Shown here: positions 48,866 to 57,183 of the stretch, piece after piece | How positions within the stretch are numbered: the stretch's first letter is position 1 | Layout: every line of letters starts with the position of its first letter | Notes under the pieces: model-generated | Told to the model about the DNA's origin: nothing | Databases searched by the model: none | What the model saw: the letters and a program-made list of their open reading frames with translations, nothing else | Origin: Pseudonocardia endophytica | GTDB lineage: Bacteria > Actinomycetota > Actinomycetes > Mycobacteriales > Pseudonocardiaceae | Length of the DNA stretch: 64,000 nt | Reading direction: 5' to 3' | NCBI RefSeq assembly: GCF_004339565.1 | Contig: NZ_SMFZ01000002.1 | Span: forward strand, 2,046,001 to 2,110,000 | Program-made: the position numbers and the translations under genes

Positions 48866-49612
48866 TCAGCCGGCGGAGGCGTTCCCGCGCGCCGCGACGT
48901 CCGGGGACGCCGGGTCGCCGTCCGGGCCGAACACGATCGCGCGGAGCTGGGCGCGCGTGCGGTCCAGGTGCTCGCGCATCACCGCACTCGCGCGGTCCGC
49001 GTCCCTGACGGCCACCAGGTCGAGGATCTCCTGGTGGTCGCGCAGCGTCTCCTCGACCGGGTCGGCGAACGGGAGCAGGTCGTGCGGGCTGAACAGGTCA
49101 CCGCGGCAGGCCTCGATCGCCTCCGCGAGCCGGTCGCTGCGGGCGGCGCGGGCGAGTCCGAGGTGGAACTGCGAGTCGGCCTGGCGGAACGCCGTGCGCC
49201 CGCCGACGTTCTTCAGCGAGGCGATCGCGTCGGAGAGGACGTCCAGGTCCTCGGGAACGTGGCGGCGCGCGGCCAGCACCGCGGTCTCGGTCTCCAGCGC
49301 GATCCGGAAGTCCAGGATGTCGTCGATCTCGCCGGTCTGCGTGCGCATCCGGGCCTGCCATGCGGCGGCCGGCTGGTCGAGCTGCGTGACGTACGTGCCG
49401 CCCGTCGCGCCCCTGCGGACCTCGACGTACCCCTCCTCGCGGAGCTGCTTGATCGCCTCGCGGAGGCTGATCCGGGCGACGCCGAGCTGCTCCGCGAGCT
49501 CGCGCTCGGGAGGGAGCCGTCCGCCGGGGCCGACCTCGCCGCGGTGGATCAGCGTGCGCAGGTGGTCGGCGACGGCCTTGGCCAGCGTCGTCGACGTCAC
49601 CGGTCTCGCCAT
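48866..49612 (-). CDS. GntR-family regulator, FadR/FCD subfamily
   Basis: 248 residues. The winged HTH is typical (TTLAKAVADHLRTLIHRGEV, PPERELAEQLGVARISLREA, IKQLREEGYVEVRRGATGGT), and the C-terminal FCD domain has the metal-binding pattern in DILDFRIALETETAVLAARR, DSQFHLGLARAARSDRLAEA and LRDHQEILDLVAVRDADRAS (Asp/His residues). It senses a small carboxylate or amino acid. Placed between the two halves of the N-methylglutamate cluster and divergent from gmaS, it most likely controls both through the motif GGTWCTAASACMACACC (inferred). ATG 49612. Confidence 0.88.
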   Translation of the reverse strand: MARPVTSTTLAKAVADHLRTLIHRGEVGPGGRLPPERELAEQLGVARISLREAIKQLREEGYVEVRRGATGGTYVTQLDQPAAAWQARMRTQTGEIDDILDFRIALETETAVLAARRHVPEDLDVLSDAIASLKNVGGRTAFRQADSQFHLGLARAARSDRLAEAIEACRGDLFSPHDLLPFADPVEETLRDHQEILDLVAVRDADRASAVMREHLDRTRAQLRAIVFGPDGDPASPDVAARGNASAG

Positions 49613-49670
49613 GGTCCGGAGGCTACCCGGGCCGGCCTGCGGGGACGTTCGTGAACACGATGTGACGGGG

Positions 49671-49723
49671 TTGACATCCGTCGACGCCGGGTGTTGCCTC
49701 TGCAATGGTTCTAACACCACACC
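49671..49723 (+). promoter_or_regulatory. gmaS-mgd-folD promoter with shared operator
   Basis: -35 TTGACA (49671-49676), 17-bp spacer, -10 TTGCCT (49694-49699), then GGTTCTAACACCACACC (49707-49723). The operator covers the likely start site, suiting repression by the divergent GntR. TGGT-N6-ACCA inside it is a GntR-like dyad. Confidence 0.75.
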
Positions 49724-49759
49724 ATCAAGGAATCCGGCCGCCGGACGAGGGAGATGGAC

Positions 49760-51112
49760 ATGGCAGACGCGCACGAGGACCTCCGTCGCCGGGCCGAGCA
49801 GGACGGCATCGAGTTCTTCCTCGCGATGTTCGTCGACCTGCACGGCAAGCCCTGCGCCAAGGCGGTGCCGATCGAGGCGTTCGACCTGCTCGTGGGCGGC
49901 GGGGCCGGGTTCGCCGGCTACGCCGCCGGTGACCTCGGCCAGTCGCCCGCCGACCCGGACATCTCTGCCGTGCCGGACCCGTCGTCGTACACCCCGCTGC
50001 CCTGGAAGCCGGGTCTCGCGGTGCTGCACTGTGACCCGTGGGTCGACGGGAAGCCGTGGCCGTACGCGCCGCGCGTGATCCTGCGCCGCCTGCTCGACGA
50101 CCTCTCCGAGCGTCGCGGCTGGACGATGAAGACCGGCATGGAGCTCGAGTACACGCTGCTGCGCCGCGCCGAGGACGGCTCGCTGGAGTTCGCCGACCCG
50201 CACGACACGTCGCACAAGCCCTGTTACGAGATCAAGGGCCTGACCCGGATGTGGGACCACCTGTCCGCGGTCTCGAAGAACCTGAACGCGCTCGGGTGGG
50301 GCAACTACGCCAACGACCACGAGGACGGCACCGGCCAGTTCGAGAACAACTGGCACTACTCGGACGCGCTCACCACGGCGGACCGCGCCGTGTTCTTCCG
50401 CTACATGATCCACATGCTGGCACACGACAACGGCATGGTCGCGACGTTCATGCCGAAGCCGTTCCGGGACAAGACCGGCAACGGCCTGCACATCCACCAG
50501 AGCCTGTGGAGCGCGCACGGCGAGGAGCTGTTCGCCGACGACGGCGGTGGGCTCGGGCTGTCCGCGCTCGGGCGGAGCTACCTCGGCGGTCTCGTCGAGC
50601 ACGGCCGCGCCTGTGCCGCGGTGATCTGCCCGACGGTCAACTCCTACAAGCGGATCGGTGTCGGGTCGACGGCCTCCGGCGCGACCTGGGCGCCTGCCTA
50701 CGTGGCGCACGGCGGCAACAACCGGACGCTGATGATGCGCGTACCCGAGGGCGGCCGGATCGAGCACCGGGGTGTCGACGGCTCGGCCAACCCGTACCTG
50801 GCCACGGCGGCGCTGCTGGCCAGCGGACTGGACGGCATCGACGGCGGGATGGACCCCGGCGCGCCGACCGACGACAACCTGTTCGAGCTCCCCACCGACG
50901 AGGTCCGCCGCCGCGGCATCCGCCAGCTGCCCAGCACGCTCGAGCGCGCGGTCGAGGAGCTCGTGGACGACGACGTCCTCCGTGCGGCGCTGGGCAAGGT
51001 GTCCGGCGGCGACTTCATCGACTACTTCGCGACGGTCAAGCAGCGGGAGTTCGACGAGTACCACTCCGTCGTGTCCGACTGGGAGATCCAGCGCTACCTG
51101 ACCCAGTCCTGA
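49760..51112 (+). CDS. gmaS: Gamma-glutamylmethylamide synthetase / type III glutamine synthetase-like
   Basis: 450 residues, glutamine synthetase fold. The N-terminal beta-grasp has EFFLAMFVDLHGKPCAKAVP; catalytic-domain metal and ATP ligands are in WTMKTGMELEYTLLRRAEDG, NDHEDGTGQFENNWHYSDAL, NGLHIHQSLWSAHGEELFAD and NSYKRIGVGSTASGATWAPA. It is of the GlnT/GmaS type rather than GlnA I. In the NMG pathway GmaS ligates methylamine to glutamate using ATP. ATG 49760 is preferred to ATG 49754 because GGGAG lies six bases before it. It leads an operon with four sarcosine-oxidase-like subunits and folD. Confidence 0.85.
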   Translation: MADAHEDLRRRAEQDGIEFFLAMFVDLHGKPCAKAVPIEAFDLLVGGGAGFAGYAAGDLGQSPADPDISAVPDPSSYTPLPWKPGLAVLHCDPWVDGKPWPYAPRVILRRLLDDLSERRGWTMKTGMELEYTLLRRAEDGSLEFADPHDTSHKPCYEIKGLTRMWDHLSAVSKNLNALGWGNYANDHEDGTGQFENNWHYSDALTTADRAVFFRYMIHMLAHDNGMVATFMPKPFRDKTGNGLHIHQSLWSAHGEELFADDGGGLGLSALGRSYLGGLVEHGRACAAVICPTVNSYKRIGVGSTASGATWAPAYVAHGGNNRTLMMRVPEGGRIEHRGVDGSANPYLATAALLASGLDGIDGGMDPGAPTDDNLFELPTDEVRRRGIRQLPSTLERAVEELVDDDVLRAALGKVSGGDFIDYFATVKQREFDEYHSVVSDWEIQRYLTQS

Positions 51113-51141
51113 CACCGTCCTGACCCGAAGGAATCGCATCC

Positions 51142-52467
51142 ATGGCCAGCTCGACCAACGGCCACCCGTCGCACAACGGCAGCGGACGGAACGGCAACGG
51201 CCACCGCCCGGGCCGGCTGCGCGACTACTCGGCGTGGCAGCTGTTCCGCAAGGGCCTGTCGGCCAGTCCCGAATGGCCGCGCACCTGGCACGACCACGAC
51301 CTCCGGAACAGCTACGACGTCGTGATCGTCGGAGGTGGCGTGCACGGTCTGGCCACCGCGTACTACCTGGCGACCAACCACGGCATCACGAACGTGGCCG
51401 TGCTGGAGAAGTCCTACATCGGCAGCGGCGGGTCCGGTCGCAACACCGCGATCATCCGGTCCAACTACCTCACGCCAGAGGGTGTGCGGTTCTACGACCG
51501 CTCGGTGAAGCTCTACGAGCACCTCGCCGCCGACCTGAACTTCAACGTCATGTTCTCCCAGCGCGGGCACATGACGTTGGCGCACAACGACTCCTCGCTG
51601 CGCACCATGCACTGGCGCGCCGAGGTGAACAAGGTGCAGGGCGTCGACTCCTCGGTGATCGGGCCGGACGAGATCGCGAAGCTCGTGCCGTTCATGGACG
51701 TCTCGCCGGAAGCTCGTTACCCGATCCTCGGGGCGCTCTACCACCCGCCGGGCGGGATCATCCGGCACGACGCCGTGGTCTGGGGCTACGCCCGTGCGGC
51801 CGACGCGCACGGCGTGCACATCCACCAGAAGACCGAGGTCACCGGCATCGACGTCGAGGGGGGCAAGGTCACCGGCGTACGGACGGACCGCGGCCGGATC
51901 TCGGCGCCGGTCGTCGTGAACTGCACGGCGGGCTGGTCGAGCCTGATCTCGGACATGGCCGGGGTGGAGATGCCGGTGCAGACGTTCCCGCTGCAGGCGG
52001 CGGTGACCGAGCCGGTGAAGCCGTTCCTGGACACCGTCGTCGTGTCCGGCACGCTGCACACGTACGTCTCCCAGACCGACCGCGGCGAGCTGGTGTTCGG
52101 CGCGTCGGTGGACCCGTTCGCGTCGTACTCGATCCGCGGGTCGCTGGAGTTCACCGAGGGGCTCGGCGGGCACGTGCTGGAGCTGATGCCGGCGCTGTCG
52201 AAGATGCGGTTGCTGCGCCAGTGGGCGGGGTTGTGCGACATGACGCCCGACTACTCGCCGATCATGGGTCCGACCGATGTGGACGGTTTCTACGTCGACG
52301 TCGGCTGGGGCACCTACGGGTTCAAGGCGGGACCGGTGTCCGGCGAGGCGATGGCCGACTGCATCGCGCACGGCCGCCCGCCGGAGATCATCTCCGCGTT
52401 CGGGATCGACCGCTTCGCCGCGGGCAGGCTCGTCGGGGAGAAGGGTGCGGCCGCCGTCGGCCACTGA
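51142..52467 (+). CDS. mgdA: N-methylglutamate dehydrogenase subunit A / sarcosine oxidase beta-like
   Basis: 441 residues. A Ser/Asn/Gly-rich N-terminal tail of about 35 residues precedes the FAD motif VVIVGGGVHGLATAYYLATN. DAO-fold hallmarks are SGGSGRNTAIIRSNYLTPEG and GFYVDVGWGTYGFKAGPVSG. His209 in GGIIRHDAVVWGYARAADA is at the place where SoxB-type subunits bind FMN covalently. It is the catalytic flavoprotein of a heterotetramer with the next three genes, oxidising an N-methyl amino acid and passing the methyl to folate. Sarcosine or dimethylglycine as substrate is the alternative; context favours N-methylglutamate. Confidence 0.82.
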   Translation: MASSTNGHPSHNGSGRNGNGHRPGRLRDYSAWQLFRKGLSASPEWPRTWHDHDLRNSYDVVIVGGGVHGLATAYYLATNHGITNVAVLEKSYIGSGGSGRNTAIIRSNYLTPEGVRFYDRSVKLYEHLAADLNFNVMFSQRGHMTLAHNDSSLRTMHWRAEVNKVQGVDSSVIGPDEIAKLVPFMDVSPEARYPILGALYHPPGGIIRHDAVVWGYARAADAHGVHIHQKTEVTGIDVEGGKVTGVRTDRGRISAPVVVNCTAGWSSLISDMAGVEMPVQTFPLQAAVTEPVKPFLDTVVVSGTLHTYVSQTDRGELVFGASVDPFASYSIRGSLEFTEGLGGHVLELMPALSKMRLLRQWAGLCDMTPDYSPIMGPTDVDGFYVDVGWGTYGFKAGPVSGEAMADCIAHGRPPEIISAFGIDRFAAGRLVGEKGAAAVGH

Positions 52468-52534
52468 GGACGGACACCGGAACGTCAGGACTATCCCTGC
52501 AGCCCACGGAGCCGCAGGTGGAAGGACGCTTGCC

Positions 52535-52774
52535 ATGATGCTGCTGCCGTGCCCGTACTGCGGGCCGCGCAACGTCACCGAGTTCCGGTACGGGGGAACC
52601 GCGACGACGCGCCCCGACCCCGGGACGACGACCCCGGAACAGTGGCGCCGCTACCTCTACACCCAGCCGAACCGGCGCGGGTGGGACACCGAGACCTGGT
52701 ACCACTCGGCGGGCTGCCGGAAGTACTTCACCGCCGAGCGCGACACCGCCACCAACGAGGTGCGCATCCCATGA
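52535..52774 (+). CDS. mgdB: N-methylglutamate dehydrogenase subunit B / sarcosine oxidase delta-like
   Basis: 79 residues. Short SoxD-type zinc-binding subunit: LPCPYCGPRNVTEFRYGG (CxxC), TPEQWRRYLYTQPNRRGWDT, then WYHSAGCRKYFTAERDTATN with the further His/Cys ligands. It holds the heterotetramer together structurally. ATG 52535 (ATGATG). Its stop overlaps the next start (ATGA). Confidence 0.88.
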   Translation: MMLLPCPYCGPRNVTEFRYGGTATTRPDPGTTTPEQWRRYLYTQPNRRGWDTETWYHSAGCRKYFTAERDTATNEVRIP

Positions 52775-55665
52775 CCCTCCTTCAGCCCGGACGCCGCAGC
52801 GCGGCCGCGGAGGCGCCACCGCAGACCCACCGCCTGCCCGGCCGTCCCGGCGAGGTGATCGACCGTGGTCGCACGCTGCGCTTCACCTGGAACGGCAGGC
52901 CGTACGGCGCGCACCCCGGCGACACGATCGTCTCGGCGCTCGCCGCGGCGGGCGTGCGGGTGTTCTCGCGCAGCTACAAGTACCACCGCCCGCGCGGCCT
53001 GGTCACCGCCGACTGGCTGGACCCGGGGTGCCTGGTCCAGGTCGGCGACGAGCCCAACGTCCGTGGCGCGCACGTGCAGGTGCGCGACGGGATCCAGGTG
53101 AGCTCGCAGAACACCTGGCCGTCGCTCGAGTTCGACCTGAAGGCCGTCAACGGCCTGGCCGGCCGCTTCCTCGCGACCGGCTTCTACTACAAGACGTTCA
53201 TCAAGCCGGAACGCCTGTGGCCGGCATACGAGAAGGTCCTGCGCCAGTTCGTGCACGCGGGCGAGGTCTCGCGGGACACCGAGCAGCCGGTGTTCGACAA
53301 GCGCTACGCCCACCCCGACGTCCTCGTCGTCGGTGGCGGTCCCGCCGGGTTGTCGGCGGCCGTCGCCGCCGCCCGCGCCGGGGCACAGGTGATGCTCGTC
53401 GACGAGCAGCACGGCCTCGGCGGACACCTGCGCTGGACGAGCGACCCGGCCGAGCAGGCCGCGCTGCGCGAGCTCGTCGCCCGGGTCGCCGCGGAGCCCG
53501 CGATCGAGGTGCTGACCGACTCGGTCGCCCTCGCGCGCTACGACGACAACTGGATCCCGGTCGTCCAGCGAAACCTGCCGGGTGTCCACGAGCGACTGAT
53601 CAAGGCACGGGCGAAGACGCTCGTCGTCGCGGCCGGGCTGATCGAGCGCCCGTACGTGTTCGGCGGCAACGACCTGCCCGGCGTCATGCTCTCCGGCGCG
53701 GCGCGCAGGCTGACGAACCTGTACTCCGTCCGTCCCGGTGACCGCGCCGTCGTGTTCACCGCGAACGACGCGGGCGACGCCACGGCCGGCGATCTCGCCG
53801 CCGCGGGCGTCGACGTCGCCGAGGTCGTGGACGCCCGCACCGGTGGTCGCGTCGTGCGGGCGCACGGGCGTGGCGCGCTGTCGTCGGTGGAGCTCGGAGG
53901 AGGCCGCCGGATCGACTGCGACCTGCTCGTCACGGCCACCGGTTGGACGGCGCCGACGTCGTTGATCAACCAGTCCGGGCACGACCCGACCTACGACCCG
54001 TCGACGGCCCGGTTCCGGCCGGACCCGGCCCGGCTGCCCGACGAGGTGCTCGTGACCGGCGGGATCCTCGGTGACGGGACGACCGACGAGCTGGCCGGGC
54101 ACGGCTCTGCCGTCGGCGCGCTGGCGGCGCACCGGGCGGCCGCCACCCGCGGGTCGTTCGTCGCCGCTCCCGGCGTCGAGTTCGGGTCGACGGTGGACGG
54201 TGCCGCTCCCGCGGTTCCTGACCTGCCAGCGGCCCGGCACCCGGAGCTGTTCACGGCGAGCACCGGCGGCTTCGTCGACCTCTGCGAGGACGTCAGCGCG
54301 AAGGACCTGACGACCGCCATCGCCGAGGGCTACGACTCGGTCGAGCTGATCAAGCGCTACACGACCGTCACCATGGGCCACACCCAGGGCAAGCTCGAGA
54401 CCGTCAACACGGTCGGGATCCTGGCGCAGGCCACCGGGGCCACGATCGCCGAGACCGGGACGACGACGTGGCGGCCGATGTACGCACCGGTCACGCTCGG
54501 CGCGCTGGCCGGCAGGCCGACGGAGCCCCGGCGGGTGTCCCCGATGCAGCCGTGGCACGAGCGCCACGGTGCCGTGCCGCTCGTCGCGGGACAGTGGATC
54601 CGCCCCGAGCACTACGGCGACCCGGTGGCCGAGGTGCGCGCCGTGCGGGAGCGGGTCGGGATCATCGACGTGACGCCGATCGGCAAGCTCGACCTGCGCG
54701 GCCCGGACGTGGCGAAGCTGCTCAACCTGCTCTACGTCAACAAGTGGTCGAAGCTCGACGTCGGCCGCGTGCGGTACGGCGTGATGTGCGCCGAGGACGG
54801 CGTCGTGCTCGACGACGGCGTCACCGGACGGCTCGGCGAGGACCACTACCTGATGTCGACCACGTCCTCGGGTGCCGCGACGGTCTGGGAGTGGGTCGAG
54901 GACCACCTGCAGACCGGGCACCCCGAGTGGCAGGTGCACGTCACGCCGGTCACGACGTCGTACGCGAGCATCAACATCGCCGGACCCCGCTCGCGCGAGC
55001 TGCTCGGGAGGCTGTGCGACGACGTCGACCTGTCCGCGGAGGCGTTCGAGTACATGCGCGTCCGCACCGGCACCGTCGCCGGGGTGCCCGACTGCGTGCT
55101 GTGGCGCATCGGTTTCACCGGCGAGCTGTCCTACGAGATCCACGTCCCGGCCGGGTACGGCCTGCACGTCTGGGAGGCGCTGATGGCCGCTGGCGCCGAC
55201 CTCGGCGTCACGCCCTTCGGTGTCGAGGCCCAGCGCGTGCTGCGTCTGGAGAAGGGCCACTTCATCGTCGGGCAGGACACCGACGGCCTGACCCAGGCGT
55301 TCAGCGCCGGGATCGACGGGCTGATCAAGCTGGACAAGGACGACTTCGTCGGCAAGCCGGAGCTGGAGTGGCAGCACGAGCGCGGCGACGGGCCGACGCT
55401 GGTCGGTCTGCGCCCGCACGACGGGGGAGTCGTCCCGGAGGAGGCCAGCCAGATCCTGCACCGCGACGGCACCATCGCCGGGCGGGTCACGTCGTCGCGG
55501 CACTCGCCGACGCTCGGCCGGTCGATCTGCCTGGCCCAGATCGACCGCAGCCTCTCCGCCCTCGGCACGTCGGTACGCGTCCGCCTGCGGGACGGGCGTC
55601 TCGTCACGGCCGAGGTCACCGGCACCACCCACGTCGACCCCGAGGGGGAGCGTCAGCGTGTCTGA
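52771..55665 (+). CDS. mgdC: N-methylglutamate dehydrogenase subunit C / sarcosine oxidase alpha-like
   Basis: 964 residues, the normal SoxA length. In order: a Fer2-like N-terminal domain lacking cluster cysteines (about 25-115, VFSRSYKYHRPRGLVTADWL); an FAD/NAD-binding part (about 185-420, VLVVGGGPAGLSAAVAAARA, LVVAAGLIERPYVFGGNDLP); a SoxA central region (GFVDLCEDVSAKDLTTAIAE); and a C-terminal GcvT-like folate domain (about 600-960, GIIDVTPIGKLDLRGPDVAK, GFTGELSYEIHVPAGYGLHV, EKGHFIVGQDTDGLTQAFSA). The folate domain turns the oxidised methyl group into 5,10-methylene-THF. Overlaps mgdD by 8 bp. Confidence 0.88.
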   Translation: MTLLQPGRRSAAAEAPPQTHRLPGRPGEVIDRGRTLRFTWNGRPYGAHPGDTIVSALAAAGVRVFSRSYKYHRPRGLVTADWLDPGCLVQVGDEPNVRGAHVQVRDGIQVSSQNTWPSLEFDLKAVNGLAGRFLATGFYYKTFIKPERLWPAYEKVLRQFVHAGEVSRDTEQPVFDKRYAHPDVLVVGGGPAGLSAAVAAARAGAQVMLVDEQHGLGGHLRWTSDPAEQAALRELVARVAAEPAIEVLTDSVALARYDDNWIPVVQRNLPGVHERLIKARAKTLVVAAGLIERPYVFGGNDLPGVMLSGAARRLTNLYSVRPGDRAVVFTANDAGDATAGDLAAAGVDVAEVVDARTGGRVVRAHGRGALSSVELGGGRRIDCDLLVTATGWTAPTSLINQSGHDPTYDPSTARFRPDPARLPDEVLVTGGILGDGTTDELAGHGSAVGALAAHRAAATRGSFVAAPGVEFGSTVDGAAPAVPDLPAARHPELFTASTGGFVDLCEDVSAKDLTTAIAEGYDSVELIKRYTTVTMGHTQGKLETVNTVGILAQATGATIAETGTTTWRPMYAPVTLGALAGRPTEPRRVSPMQPWHERHGAVPLVAGQWIRPEHYGDPVAEVRAVRERVGIIDVTPIGKLDLRGPDVAKLLNLLYVNKWSKLDVGRVRYGVMCAEDGVVLDDGVTGRLGEDHYLMSTTSSGAATVWEWVEDHLQTGHPEWQVHVTPVTTSYASINIAGPRSRELLGRLCDDVDLSAEAFEYMRVRTGTVAGVPDCVLWRIGFTGELSYEIHVPAGYGLHVWEALMAAGADLGVTPFGVEAQRVLRLEKGHFIVGQDTDGLTQAFSAGIDGLIKLDKDDFVGKPELEWQHERGDGPTLVGLRPHDGGVVPEEASQILHRDGTIAGRVTSSRHSPTLGRSICLAQIDRSLSALGTSVRVRLRDGRLVTAEVTGTTHVDPEGERQRV

Positions 55666-56332
55666 TCAGTACAACGCAGGAGAACCGGTGTCGCGCAGCG
55701 CCGTCGCCGTCGTCAACGGGCGCGTCCGGGACGGCTGGGAGATCGGCGCGGGCGTGAGCACGGCCCGGCTGACGCTGCGCGACGAGTCCCCGCTGTCCAA
55801 GATCGTGGTGCGGGCGCCGTTCACCGGCGCGGTCCGCACCGATCTCGGTGTCTCCTTCGGACGGACGACCCGGGCCGACGTCGCGGGCGTCGGGCAGGTG
55901 CTCGTCGTCGGCGCCGCGCCGGGGGAGTGGGTCGTGCTCGGACCGATCGGGTCGGGCATCCGGCTGCTCGGCGACCTGCACGAGCGCCTGGCCGCGAGCG
56001 GTGAGTTCGCCTCGGCCGTCGACATCACGCACGGGCGGTGCCTGGTCCGGCTGCACGGTCCGGACGCGCGCCGGACGCTGGCGAAGGTCTGCGGTATCGA
56101 CCTCGCCGACGACTCGGTGCCGGACGGGTCGGCACTGCGGACGTCCGTCGCCCGTATCGTCACCGACATGGTTCGTGACGACGTCGACGGCGAGCTGTCC
56201 TATCTCCTGCACTGCGAGCGGTCGTCCGGCCAGTTCCTGGCCGACATGCTGCTCGACGCGGGATCCGAGTTCGGGATCGAGGTGACCGGGTTCGCATCCG
56301 GTGCCGCGACGCTCGCCGGTGGTGCCCGATGA
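55658..56332 (+). CDS. mgdD: N-methylglutamate dehydrogenase subunit D / sarcosine oxidase gamma-like
   Basis: 224 residues. SoxG-type: an N-terminal GVSTARLTLRDESPLSKIVV, then GEWVVLGPIGSGIRLLGDLH, DITHGRCLVRLHGPDARRTL and ELSYLLHCERSSGQFLADML, a degenerate GcvT-like fold without catalytic residues. It completes the four-subunit enzyme. GTG 55658 overlaps the alpha subunit end; the stop overlaps the folD start (ATGA). Confidence 0.85.
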   Translation: MSDQYNAGEPVSRSAVAVVNGRVRDGWEIGAGVSTARLTLRDESPLSKIVVRAPFTGAVRTDLGVSFGRTTRADVAGVGQVLVVGAAPGEWVVLGPIGSGIRLLGDLHERLAASGEFASAVDITHGRCLVRLHGPDARRTLAKVCGIDLADDSVPDGSALRTSVARIVTDMVRDDVDGELSYLLHCERSSGQFLADMLLDAGSEFGIEVTGFASGAATLAGGAR

Positions 56333-57183
56333 CCGCAGCGATCATCGACGGCAAGGCTGCGGCCGCCGAGCTGCGCGCCGACGTCGCGACGGACGTCGCC
56401 GGCCTGCCGACCGCCCCCGGACTGGCCACGCTCCTGGTCGGCGACGACGCCGCGTCGGCGATCTACATCAAGAACAAGCGGAGGATGTCGACCGAGGTCG
56501 GCATCCGGGACCTGCACCAGCACCTGCCCGCGGACATCTCGCAGGAGGAGCTGTCCGGCGTTCTCGAGGGACTGGCCGACGACCCCGAGGTCACCGGCAT
56601 CCTGCTGCAGCTGCCGGTGCCGAAGCACCTGGACACGAACGCGCTGCTGGCGATGATCCCGCCGGAGAAGGACGTCGACGGGCTCACCGAGCGCAGCGCC
56701 GGAAAGCTGATCCTGGGCAAGGACGGCCTGCGGCCCTGCACCCCGTCCGGCGTGATGTACCTGCTGGACCGGGCGGGCGTCGAGCTCGAGGGCCGCGAGG
56801 CCGTCGTCGTCGGACGGTCGTCGTTGGTCGGCAAGCCGCAGGCGCAGATGCTGCTGGAGCGCAACGCGACCGTCACGACGTGCCACTCCCGCACCCGGGA
56901 CCTCGCCGAGGTGACGCGGCGGGCCGACGTGCTCGTCGCGGCCGCCGGCGTGCCGAAGATGATCGGCGCGGACGCGGTGAAGCCCGGCGCGGTCGTGATC
57001 GACGTCGGCATGCACCGCCTCGAGTCCGGACTGTGCGGCGACGTCGACACCGACGCCGTCGCCGAGGTCGCGTCGCAGATCACCCCGGTCCCCGGCGGCG
57101 TCGGACCGATGACGATCGCGATGCTGCTGCGCAACACCGTCCTCGCCGCGCGGCTGCTCGAGGTGGCGCCTACCTCCGGGTGA
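56329..57183 (+). CDS. folD: Bifunctional methylene-THF dehydrogenase/methenyl-THF cyclohydrolase
   Basis: 284 residues. Signatures: SAIYIKNKRRMSTEVGIRD (the catalytic Lys motif YxxxK), GILLQLPVPKHLDTNALLAM, PEKDVDGLTERSAGKLILGK, and the NADP loop AVVVGRSSLVGKPQAQMLLE with TPVPGGVGPMTIAMLL at the end. It oxidises methylene-THF from the preceding enzyme to 10-formyl-THF, which PurU then hydrolyses. This may be a pathway-dedicated second FolD. ATG 56329. Its end overlaps the convergent molybdoenzyme gene by 14 bp. Confidence 0.94.
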   Translation: MTAAIIDGKAAAAELRADVATDVAGLPTAPGLATLLVGDDAASAIYIKNKRRMSTEVGIRDLHQHLPADISQEELSGVLEGLADDPEVTGILLQLPVPKHLDTNALLAMIPPEKDVDGLTERSAGKLILGKDGLRPCTPSGVMYLLDRAGVELEGREAVVVGRSSLVGKPQAQMLLERNATVTTCHSRTRDLAEVTRRADVLVAAAGVPKMIGADAVKPGAVVIDVGMHRLESGLCGDVDTDAVAEVASQITPVPGGVGPMTIAMLLRNTVLAARLLEVAPTSG

